Part shown: in pieces, positions 11,079 through 19,874 of the stretch
How positions within the stretch are numbered: position 1 is the stretch's first letter
Layout of the letters: each line of letters opens with the position of its first letter
Origin: Irineochytrium annulatum
Taxonomy: Eukaryota > Chytridiomycota > Chytridiomycetes > Chytridiales > Chytridiaceae
Assembly (NCBI GenBank): GCA_027600665.1
Contig: JADGJL010000077.1
Coordinates: 1-47,347 of the forward strand
DNA: 47,347 bases
Reading direction: 5' to 3'
Made by a program: the position numbers and the translations under genes
Notes under the pieces: generated by a model
Database searches by the model: none
Seen by the model: only the letters and a program-made list of their open reading frames with translations
What the model was told of the DNA's origin: nothing

Positions 11079-13662
11079 TTAATGGTGATCAATCGACGGC
11101 CGTTTAAATAATCGCGCGAGACTGCTGTCTCGTGTTCGACCACTTCCGCGACCGGGGCTTGCACGATCGTGCACCGGCGTTCGGTCCAGGGCGGGAAAAG
11201 CCTTAGAGCGATTACCTGTCGGCGTCTGCGGAGTTGCAGCCGCCCCATGTTGATTTGAGGCCCTTTGCTCAACGAAAGAGAAGCGCCTGCGAAGCGGGCG
11301 CTCGGTATCTGAGCTTTTGCTCAACAGAAGCGTGAGGCCTGTTACCCATGTCTGATGGTCTGACCACGAAGTTGGTACGATGATAATAGTTCGAAAATCG
11401 CTCTTAATAGTGAGGGCGTGCTCCACGTTCGGCGGATAGTTCTTGTGCGTTTCCGGGACTTCTGCCCACAGTACATCCTCAATGTACGCTATAACGCAGA
11501 GTAAGATCTTCAATGCTCTTCAAGCAAAACAGCATTTTATACATACCTGTCTTGGTCGGACCCTTCCTTCGCTGGTTGAGAGGCGCCGGCGCCCAGTTTA
11601 AAAACCTCGTATAAGGGTTGACCCAGAAAAAGCGCAGCTTTGGATTTTTGCCATGCCTGTTATATTTCTGGAACTGAAGGGAGCAATTAGATACAACAAG
11701 TGTAACTCGATTAATACCCAAGAACCAATCATCGTCTGTGTCAACGACTCGATTGGCGACCCTTGAGTCACTTGGAACGAGTCGCCATCCTCGAACCCAC
11801 TTCGCTGTGACATATCATCGCTGTCGGTACTTTCAGATGCTGCTAGGCCTTGATCGGTCAGCTCGTCAGGTCTCACAAGAATCGATGGCGTTTGCGGCAG
11901 TGATTTGTTGCCAGACTGAACACTCGCCCTCGAAGACTGCGTTCGTAATCGAGGTAACTCTCGCCGTCCCAACGCCGTTTCGTGGCTTTGGCGTTGCTTA
12001 TCGCACATGGGATCGGTGGCGTCTGAAATCTTTGATGCTACAGACCATGAAGATGCAAACGGAGACGTCACCGCCGTTCCGGAATCACAAGACTCTGAAT
12101 GACGTATAGCGAGAGGAGCCGCGAGTGATCTGGACGTTTGCTTGTCCTCCAACACGGTCGTCCCCCTCACATCCAACAGGTACGGCTCGGTCTGCCCGCC
12201 CCAATCAACCTGTATGACGGCCGAAGGCCGCATCCCCTCCGGTACGACCCGCTCCCTCTCCGTCGCCTCCAAAACACACGGCTCGGTCTGTCCGCTCCAA
12301 TCAACGCGAATGACGGCCGAAGGCAATTGCTCCTCCTCCGGAACCCAGACCCTCCCTTCCTCAACAGAGAACTCGGTCTGCCCGCCCCAATCGACGCGAA
12401 TGACGGCCGAAGGTTGTTCCTCGTGCACGAGCGGCGATATTAGTGGAAGAGGAGCCGCTTGATGTGACAACATTTCCGAGAGGAGATTGTTTGCCTGTGA
12501 CCGCTCGGAGTCATTGACGTGTGCTTCGTTACAGCCAAAATCGGAAAAATTCGGAGCTGCACCTTCCTGCTCCATTGATTCTTGCGCATCGGCAAGCATT
12601 CGGCGTAGTTCATCAATGCTGTTGTTTAGCTGAACAATCTCCCGGCGTAAAGAATCATTCTGCCGTTCGCTATCGCGAACAGAGGCTGACATCAGTTGTA
12701 AGTCCGAGCCGCTTTCTTTCAACATATCATATCCTTTCACAGGCAGTGGCGTAATTACAAAGGCCGTTGCGGGCTTAGAATCACGATTAGCTCTAAAATC
12801 GGCGTCACCCTCGGTAGCCCTGCTTGTCCCCACTACGGTCTCTATCACCGCCTCCTTCATCGTAACTGGTTGCGCCTGCCCAAGCGCAAGGCTGTCTATT
12901 CTTAGTAGCAGTTCCGATTTCTCCTGCGCGTATACAGCAGCGATGCGTTTCTTCTCAAACATTTCCCCTTCCAGCTTCGCCTGAAGATGGCTCACGTTGG
13001 AGAGGTAAGTTTGCTCCGATGATCTCAAAGCTTCCGCCTGCTCCTTGTATCCCGACACTTCTAACTGGAGCGATTTTACGAGGGCGCACAGGCGACTGAT
13101 TTCATTCTCCCAAATTTCTTTCTTCTCCATTTCTTGTTGCAGCTTTAGCTCCAAATCCCATAAGTACTCGTTCGTCTTAGCTGGTACAGGTCAGAACGCG
13201 ACATCTTACGTCCGAACAAACCTTCGTTTCGTGTAATTTTGTCATTCTGGCGTCGCACTGCGTCGAATGACTTCTCTAAGATCTCGTTCTTCTCCACCAA
13301 TTCCAACCGAAGCGCCTCCGAGTTGGTAAGCTTCTGCTTCAGCTCTCGAATGTGATGTACAAGCGTATTGTCGATTTCAGCTGCGAGTGTGGCGTCGATT
13401 CGGTGACTTCTCTTAATTCGCATTTGGTCGTGCTTCGGTGTCGAGCTCCTGTCGTCCTGCGCAAATGGGTCATCGCGCGAACTGCCATTCGCCTCCAACT
13501 CCAAAATCCTTCTACGCAGCTCCTCATTCGCCTGTAACAATGACTGCCCAACACTGGCGGTCAACTCAATATTCTATAAGGCCAAGTGCTGGTCAGTCCT
13601 TGAGCGAGCCTGTTACTATGCACCTTCTCCTTCTCGCGGCAGCCTGCACACTCATCGGCCAT
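11079..13662 (-). CDS. cortical anchor protein: coiled coil plus Mcp5/Num1-type PH domain
   Basis: Five exons, 13662-13624, 13573-13222, 13180-11718, 11673-11547 and 11488-11079, all phase-consistent; 796 aa. The N-terminus (about residues 1-230) is coiled coil beginning ECAGCREKEK then IELTASVGQSLLQANEEL, which resembles the CC1 box of dynein adaptors. A disordered middle holds three copies of a PSAVI-VDW-GQTE repeat. The C-terminus has the PH type seen in Num1, Mcp5 and ApsA: SLTQTMIGSW, then LRFFWVNPYTRFLNW, then an IKSDFRTIIIVPTSWSDHQTW helix region. In yeasts these proteins bind plasma-membrane phosphoinositides and hold dynein or mitochondria at the cortex. Location at the cortex is inferred from the PH type. 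The gene lies near ARP1 (dynactin) and DNAAF11. It is shorter than yeast Num1. Confidence 0.85.
12188..12413 (-). repeat. three 40-nt tandem coding repeats in the cortical-anchor gene
   Basis: Near-identical units lie at 12188-12227, 12284-12323 and 12374-12413, spaced about 96 and 90 bp. Each encodes PSAVI(R/Q)VDW(G/S)GQTE, while the spacers between them are divergent and Glu/Val-rich. Conservation of the core against variable spacers suggests a repeated short binding motif or a recent expansion. Confidence 0.85.
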
Positions 13663-13848
13663 TCTGGAATGGACAAGCCGCCAGATGTCGGAGTTTGATT
13701 TTACAAATGACCATTTCTACGACTTTCTGGCGGCAGCATGCTGTACCCCTGCCCGTGCTGCCGCTACAGCTGCGGTCATGAGCTCCTAGTTTCCTCCCGT
13801 ATACCTCCCAAACGGAGATCATCGCTTTACAACCGCGCGCCAGAAGCC

Positions 13849-13858
13849 NNNNNNNNNN
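13849..13858. other. assembly gap (10 N)
   Basis: Ten Ns of conventional placeholder length. Immediately to the right is a C-rich tract of about 100 nt, so the true gap size and flanks are uncertain. Confidence 0.95.
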
Positions 13859-13960
13859 TCCCCCCCATTTTCCCCCCCGTTACCCCCCCACCCGCCCCCC
13901 CCCCCCCCCCACCCCCCACCCCCCCCCCCCCCCGGCCCCCCCCCCCCCCCCCCCCCCCCA
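13859..13960. repeat. poly-C / CCCC-A low-complexity tract
   Basis: Runs of 5-20 Cs broken by single A, T or G. The opposite strand would be G-rich enough to form quadruplexes. Because it abuts the N run it may be partly a sequencing artefact. Confidence 0.85.
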
Positions 13961-14834
13961 AGGGATGGCACTTGGAACGCACAACTGTCATTGTGCAATC
14001 AGTAAGGTTTGCTACCATCCAAGCCCAAGGGTTTAAAAGCTTGCTTGGTGTGTTGGTAGTGTATCAAAAGGGAACGGAAATTTCCGCCTTCCGTCCTAAA
14101 CTCAACTTTTATCGGTCCATTTCTGTCAGCTTGCGCGGAAGCGCACGCGAGAGTGATAGAAAAAGGAAATCAGTGGACAAACGAACAACCTTCCAGAATT
14201 GCGCATTGCGTAACCGTCATGGCTTTTTTATTCACTATACCCAATTCCAGCTCCGTCGTTTGGTCGTTGGGACCATATCCATTACAGGATGCCTAAAGAT
14301 GGTGCGGAAAGGGCGGCATTGCCGGAACGCCAGCGTCTTGATTGCACGACGTGATGGTCGTCAACATACGCGATGATTGAATGTGGAATTCAGCTTTAAA
14401 GGGCATTTGATCAGTTTATCGACAAGGACGACAACAACTTCGGCATCTTCTGGCTAAAATAAGGCTGAGCGGAAAGTTCTCATTTGGATAAGCAAACAGC
14501 TCAAACGTTTCGCTACGGCGACGGAACCCTTGTCTGGTTGTGAATTATGTTAAGGACAGAACGCGACATGCTCCTTGTACCCCAGCAGTCGCTCACCTAC
14601 GCCATTGTTCTACCTTCCGCCCTCCTTTCCGGCTCCTCTTCCACAAGGGCTTTCTAACCATTTCTGCGGTATGGATAACATTATAGATTTGCCACCACGT
14701 CATTGGCGGTTAATATTTCTTCCGTCCGCCCCGGACGCGGCAGGCAAGAGCATGCGACAACGAGATATGGCGCGCTATCACGACTCAACATCGTATTAGA
14801 ATAATGACACTAACAACACTCTATATGGCCAATT

Positions 14835-16261
14835 TCACAATTCCAAATCTTCCGCGATTTTACCATACTGCATTGTGTTTCGCTTGATGATGTCCACTAC
14901 AGGGCCGAGAAGGCGCACGAACCCCTTTTTGCCGAGCGTGGCAAGCTTTAGCCGGCCCCTGGCAACGACCGTCGCTTTCCGAGGTTGATTTGTGAGCAAT
15001 GCAAGTTCTGGGAGAGATTAGTTGCCGACTTATGTTATACGAGGCGACTTACCGCCAAAGTAGTCCCCCTTCTTTAAAGACGGTAGCGGGATCTCGGTCC
15101 CGTCGTCGTCGATCTTCGAGACGTCGGCCTCGCCGCTCTCGATGATAAAGAACGCCTCACCCGGGTCCCCCTGCCGGATGACCGCCTCCCCATCGTTAAA
15201 CACGACGCTCTCCAGAGCGTCTGCAATCTTGTGCCTCTCGTACGGCTCCAGCGACAGAAATAAGGGCACCTCCTCCAGGAAGTCCTCGTACATCCTTCTC
15301 TTCCTCGACGTGTTCTCCATTAGGATCCTCCTGAACGTGACCCTGTCGAGCGCCCACAGGACGCACTCCGATACGGCCGTGACTGTCGCGGCCCGGGGGG
15401 CGTTGTACATAAGCGCGAGCTCGCCGAAGCTGCCACCGGCGCCGTAGTCCGTCACCTTCACGGGCGCATCCCCGTTCCTCGCGACCAGCACGTCCAAGCT
15501 CCCCGTCTCGACGACATAAAAGTAGTCGCCAACGCCGCCCTGGTTGATGACGTCCTCACCCGGTTGGACGCGCTTCTCGCTCATGGCGGCCACGACGTCC
15601 GCATATTGGTCCTCGTCGCAGGCCCGGAACAAGAAGTTGCCGCGGATGGACGCGTCGATCCTGCTGCGCTGCTCCTCCGTCTTTGGTATGTCCACGCGCT
15701 CGTATTGAACGTTGGCGCCCGACGGCGCCATGGATTCGGCTGAGACTGACGTCCTGCGGCCGCGGTTGTGCTGGACCGGCGGGGGCAGGGGCATCTCGGG
15801 CTCGGACTCGTCGTCGGCGTCTTCGAGATCGGAAGGCTCGTGCTCGGGCTCGCTTTCGGGCTCGGGTTCCAACCCCGTTTCGGGATCGCCCCCGTGCTCC
15901 GAGTCGGCGCGCTCGTTGGCCGCCATGTCCGCGTCCTCCTCCACCTCTCCAGACTCTTCATTCCTCGCCTGAACTTCGAAAACACGGCCGGAAGCCTTTG
16001 CAGTCACCCCGTCGGCAACCGCGTCGCTATCCGCCTCCCCCTTCCCGGTCTGCGTGCCTGCGTCCAGAAATCAGCTTTGAGTTCTACTACGGTGCTCCTT
16101 TTACCTGACGGCCTTGTCCTCTCGGCCACCTTCTTGTGGAAGTAAGTGGCGCAGAAATGGTAGACGTCTTTTGGTTGATGGCGCAGAATCTCCCTGTTGA
16201 GGTCCCGGAGGAGTGCCGGAAATTCGGCAGGGACCTCGAACTGCTGCATGGTGGACGTCAT
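14835..16261 (-). CDS. BCY1: cAMP-dependent protein kinase regulatory subunit (RII-like)
   Basis: Three exons, 16261-16105, 16057-15053 and 15007-14835; introns of 47 and 45 nt; 444 aa (440 if the Met at 16249 is used, which directly precedes the dimerisation domain). Order: docking/dimerisation helix bundle at about residues 5-50 ([20 protein letters not shown]); an acidic Glu-Pro linker; inhibitory site RRTSVS near residue 150; then two cyclic-nucleotide-binding domains. The first has [16 protein letters not shown], the second [15 protein letters not shown], so both carry the cAMP-contacting Glu and Arg. A Ser at the inhibitory site makes it RII-like, a substrate that the catalytic subunit can phosphorylate. 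It holds PKA inactive until cAMP binds. Divergent from ARP1. Confidence 0.95.
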
Positions 16262-17068
16262 TGCAGCTCGCGGAAGTCCCTTGTGAGGCGACGAGTGCTC
16301 AGTGGACGCGTTGGTGAGGCAGCACAGGGACACGCGCTTCGCGATGGCGACGCTTCAGTCGCGAGGAGTTACTTGGCAGGTGATGGACGACGCGTTTGGT
16401 GATTCGCGGTTAGCGCGCAGGAGGGCCAAAAATCGAACAATGGGACAATGCAAGAGGCTGGATTCACACAGAATGAGGCTTCATTCATTCTTTGCCGAGG
16501 CAGGACAGAAGAGGATTGATGCCCATCACTTTACGCGTCTGTTCTAACATTTTCCGAGCGCATTACTCCTTACAGCCCTTATCCTCCGTCCTTCTGCAGT
16601 CCTTCTCGCAACCCCTTCTCTTCTCCTTCGTGAGAACAACATTCCTCGACGCACGGCGACATGCGAGCCGCAAGCCGAATGGTTCAGTATCGTGTCAACG
16701 TCCCGAAAGAAAGCATGTCAGCAAGGAGCTCAAACTCAGCCTCCATCCGAACGCCGTCGACCGATGCCGGCCGTCCCACCGCGTCCTCCTCCTCGAACCT
16801 TGAACGGCCAGCTGGCGGCTGTCCTTCCTTGCATGTCCCAATCCTCCTTAAACCATAGCAAACCATCAACGTTACTTTCCGCGTTCCCTGGCCATCGGGC
16901 GCCCCCGCCAATTGCAGGCCGATTCTGTCATTGAACACGAAGACCATAATCTGCCATAGAGGCTTGAACATTAAGGAAGTACTCATTCGGCTTGCCCAGC
17001 AAACCTCCCGCCCTTGCGAATCTCCTTTGATAGCCACAGGTTGGTCGAGGCTTGAAGCCCTCTCGGAC
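16262..17068. other. divergent intergenic region, possible undetected short gene
   Basis: About 800 bp between the BCY1 and ARP1 starts. Overlapping frames exist on both strands: minus 17071-16684 ends in an acidic stretch with reasonable codon use, and plus 16661-16858 is Ser-rich. Neither matches a family I know. The minus frame also runs antisense through ARP1 exon 1. I treat the stretch as promoter and leader sequence with an unproven ORF. Confidence 0.4.
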
Positions 17069-18611
17069 ATGGAGTTCCTCGATGTGCTCGTTAACCAGCC
17101 CGTGGTGATCGACAATGTGAGGATCGTGGAAATCGCCACCACGCACGCGAACCCCTTCGCTAACACGTTTTAAAGGGCTCCGGTGTCATCAAGGCCGGTT
17201 TTGCGGGTGACGATCAGCCCAAGTGCTACTTCCCTTCCTTGTAAGAAGAAGCGCTTGCGATTATTGCGCCATGTCTGATCATTTACAAAGCGTCGGGCGG
17301 CCAAAGCATGTGCGGGTCATGGCGGGGGCGGTGGAGGGGGACACGTTTATTGGGAGGAAGGCGCAGGAGCTCAGAGGTTTGCTGCGGATACGATACCCAA
17401 TGGAGCATGGGATCGTGACGGACTGGGATGATATGGAGAGGATTTGGCAGCATGTGTACACGGAGGAGCTTAAGACGCTCAGCGAGGAGGTTGGTTCTTC
17501 GCGTGTGGTCGCAGGCTAATGGATCACAGCACCCCGTGTTGCTGACAGAAGCGCCCGTGAATCCGCGACAGAATCGGGAAACGGCTGCTCAGATCTTTTT
17601 CGAGACATTCAACGTGCCCGCCTTATTTATATCCATCCAAGCCGTACTAGCATTGTAATGCAACCGGGATGCTTTACCTTTACTAACGTCGGGATCCAGA
17701 TACGCCTCTGGTCGGACAACAGGCATCGTGCTTGATTCGGGAGACGGTGTGACGCACTCGGTACCCGTATACGAAGGGTTTGCGATGCCGCACGCGATCC
17801 GCCGCATTGATGTCGCCGGCCGCGACGTTACCAATAACCTGCAGCTACAGCTTCGAAAAGCAGGGCACCACTTGCACACGACGGCCGAGAAGGAGGTCGT
17901 GCGGATAATCAAGGAGAAGTGCTGCTACGTCGCGCTGAACCCGTCGAAGGAGGAGAAGGAGGCGGGTGGCAGGTTCGACGATTTCGTGCTGCCTGATGGT
18001 CATGTCATCAAGGTATTACTCGTCTTCGTGCCACTGAATGAGGTGCATTTGGCGCTGCGAACACTAATTTTTCGTAATTAGTTGGGCCCCGAACGATTCC
18101 GAGCGCCGGAGATCCTATTCAATCCAGAGTTGGTGGGGCTGGAGTATATGGGCGTACATCAGGTTGTCGTCGATTCGATTAATAAGGCCGATATGGATCT
18201 CCGGAAAAGCTTGTTCTCCAACATCGTGCTGTCAGGCGGGACGACGTTATGCAAAGGGTTTGGGGACCGGCTGCTAAACGAGGTGAAAAAGCTGGCCCTA
18301 AAGGATATCAAGATCAAGATTTTCGCACCACCCGAACGGAAGGTTTGAATCGGTTTCTATAATGTAATTTTCCTCAGGCGACTGTTATTTTAGTACTCCA
18401 CCTGGATTGGCGGCTCTATTCTCGCATCCCTCAGTAGGACTTCTTTCTTTTTGCGTTTCCCAATATTGCCATTTCAGGTACATTCAAAAAGTTATGGTTG
18501 TCAGCTGAGGAATATGCGGTTAGTAAAAGCTCCCTTCGATCTAAGATTTTGACCAGAGTTAACATTCTTTATTAGGAGGATCCGGACCTCGTTATTCGCC
18601 GATTTCCGTAG
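17069..18611 (+). CDS. ARP1: actin-related protein 1 (centractin), dynactin filament subunit
   Basis: Nine exons: 17069-17116, 17176-17240, 17291-17489, 17530-17654, 17700-18012, 18082-18342, 18394-18433, 18478-18518 and 18576-18611. All phases agree; 375 aa, the family length. Actin-fold landmarks: [17 protein letters not shown] (phosphate loop 1), [45 protein letters not shown] (phosphate loop 2), [17 protein letters not shown] and [25 protein letters not shown] and the short N-terminus match ARP1 rather than conventional actin. ARP1 forms the minifilament of dynactin that couples dynein to cargo and cortex. Eight introns of 40-69 nt make this one of the most finely split genes here. Confidence 0.95.
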
Positions 18612-18655
18612 TGCGATTGCAATCTACATAAGAAACAAGCAACATAGACTTTCAT

Positions 18656-19807
18656 CTAAAAACCCGGCTTGCCCCTATCATCCCGTGCGTGACTTGATCG
18701 CCTTCTAATTCCCGCAACGAAGTCACCACGTTCCTTCGTATCAAATCTCCTTTCCCGGTCGTAACCGCCATGCCCACCGTACACCCCCCCTGGCCCATAT
18801 CTGCCACTCGGTAAAGTTGGCGAGTTTGACTCGAATGGATCACGCGTGGCCAACAGAATTTCCGGGCGACCCAGATGATCGAACGATGCCGCAGTGATGT
18901 GCAGCTCCTGCAACGATCGATCTGCGGAGCTGAAAACCGCCTTGATGGGCGCCGACCCCTTCGGGACGAAGGCCACAAACCCGAGGACTCCAAACGCGTA
19001 GCCGTTCGTGACGGTGTTTAGGAACCTCGCCTTCACCTTCGTCTTAAGCAGCGGCAGGTTCCCAACTCCCTCGGTTAGGACTTTCAGCGTAATGTCCTTT
19101 ACGACGCGGTATTCGGACGAGACTTGCTCGTGTTGGGCTTCGGGGGAGACGGCAATTCGAAGGAGGTTATCGTAGCCGGGGGTCGCGTTATTGCGGGATT
19201 GCGGTGATACCAGGTAAAAGGGAGGGTGGACGGCTGAAGGCTTCAGGGATGGCGTCACGTTCAAGAATTTGTCCCAGGATGTATGCGTGTCCATCGAGCT
19301 CCCCTCCTGCCATTCGGCGCGTAAGGCCCGCGTCCGTTCCAACAGCTCCTTATATGATCGTTGCCCGATTAAATTGAACGGGATAGGCGCAGACGTTGAG
19401 GCGGGCTTCGGCACTGATGCAGCGGAAAGGCTGTTGGATAGGGCATTTCCCGCGACGGCCGCTGCCACCCGCACTGGCTCGTCCTCGACCTCCGGGATCG
19501 ACTCGTTGTAGCCGAACAGTTCCCGCCATCGGGTCATCTCCGAGATGTCCTTCGAGGCCGTTCTGAACGTCTTCCGCGACCCGTTCTCGTAGTGGTCGAG
19601 CGAGCGGACGATTACGGCGCGCGGTCGGAGCAGGTCGGGGGGCAAGGACCGCTTGACGCCCCACTCCCCAAGCTCGCGCCAGTGGGCGGGGGACGTCAGG
19701 ATGTGGCCGGGGACATGCTGGGGAAACTCGTCCGTCGAGCTGATAGCGCCCGCGCGGTAGGTCACCGACGCGAGCTTCGACTTCCGGAAAAGCTCCTTGA
19801 AGGACAT
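18656..19807 (-). CDS. MRP51: mitochondrial small-subunit ribosomal protein, MRP51 family
   Basis: Single exon, 383 aa, starting MSFKELFRKSKLASV at the ATG 19807 (an in-frame TTG precedes it). The N-terminal block has the features of fungal MRP51: FRKSKLAS, an ILTSP motif, LGEWGVKRSLPPDL, and IVRSLDHYE followed by F-ASKDISEMTRWRELF. The middle (about residues 200-330) is the conserved core with the NGYAFGVLGFVAF segment. The C-terminal tail is Gly/Arg-rich. MRP51 belongs to the mitoribosome small subunit and, in yeast, is linked to translation of mitochondrial mRNAs. It is head to head with FZO1, with 67 bp between the start codons. Confidence 0.85.
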   Translation of the reverse strand: MSFKELFRKSKLASVTYRAGAISSTDEFPQHVPGHILTSPAHWRELGEWGVKRSLPPDLLRPRAVIVRSLDHYENGSRKTFRTASKDISEMTRWRELFGYNESIPEVEDEPVRVAAAVAGNALSNSLSAASVPKPASTSAPIPFNLIGQRSYKELLERTRALRAEWQEGSSMDTHTSWDKFLNVTPSLKPSAVHPPFYLVSPQSRNNATPGYDNLLRIAVSPEAQHEQVSSEYRVVKDITLKVLTEGVGNLPLLKTKVKARFLNTVTNGYAFGVLGFVAFVPKGSAPIKAVFSSADRSLQELHITAASFDHLGRPEILLATRDPFESNSPTLPSGRYGPGGVYGGHGGYDRERRFDTKERGDFVAGIRRRSSHARDDRGKPGF

Positions 19808-19874
19808 CAAATTCGAGCAGGCGATGTGGCTTCACTTTGACAACCACCTGTGAAAACGCAAAGGTTCCTTCGAT
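19808..19874. promoter_or_regulatory. 67-bp bidirectional promoter between MRP51 and FZO1
   Basis: The two divergent start codons are only 67 bp apart, so both core promoters and leaders must overlap here or extend into the opposite coding region. Both genes serve mitochondria, which suggests shared control; this is inferred from spacing alone. Confidence 0.6.

Larger units (their letters stand above)
13663..14834. other. gene-free stretch containing a scaffold gap and poly-C tract
   Basis: About 1.2 kb between two minus-strand genes. It begins with the anchor-gene promoter, then the N run 13849-13858 and an almost pure C tract to about 13960. The remaining sequence to 14834 has only short unrelated frames, including one that runs through the Ns and is meaningless. 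I see no gene. Confidence 0.6.

Noticed and set aside
13738..14376. 212-aa ORF through the N run with polyproline
   Set aside because: It translates the placeholder Ns and the poly-C tract and has no coding support.
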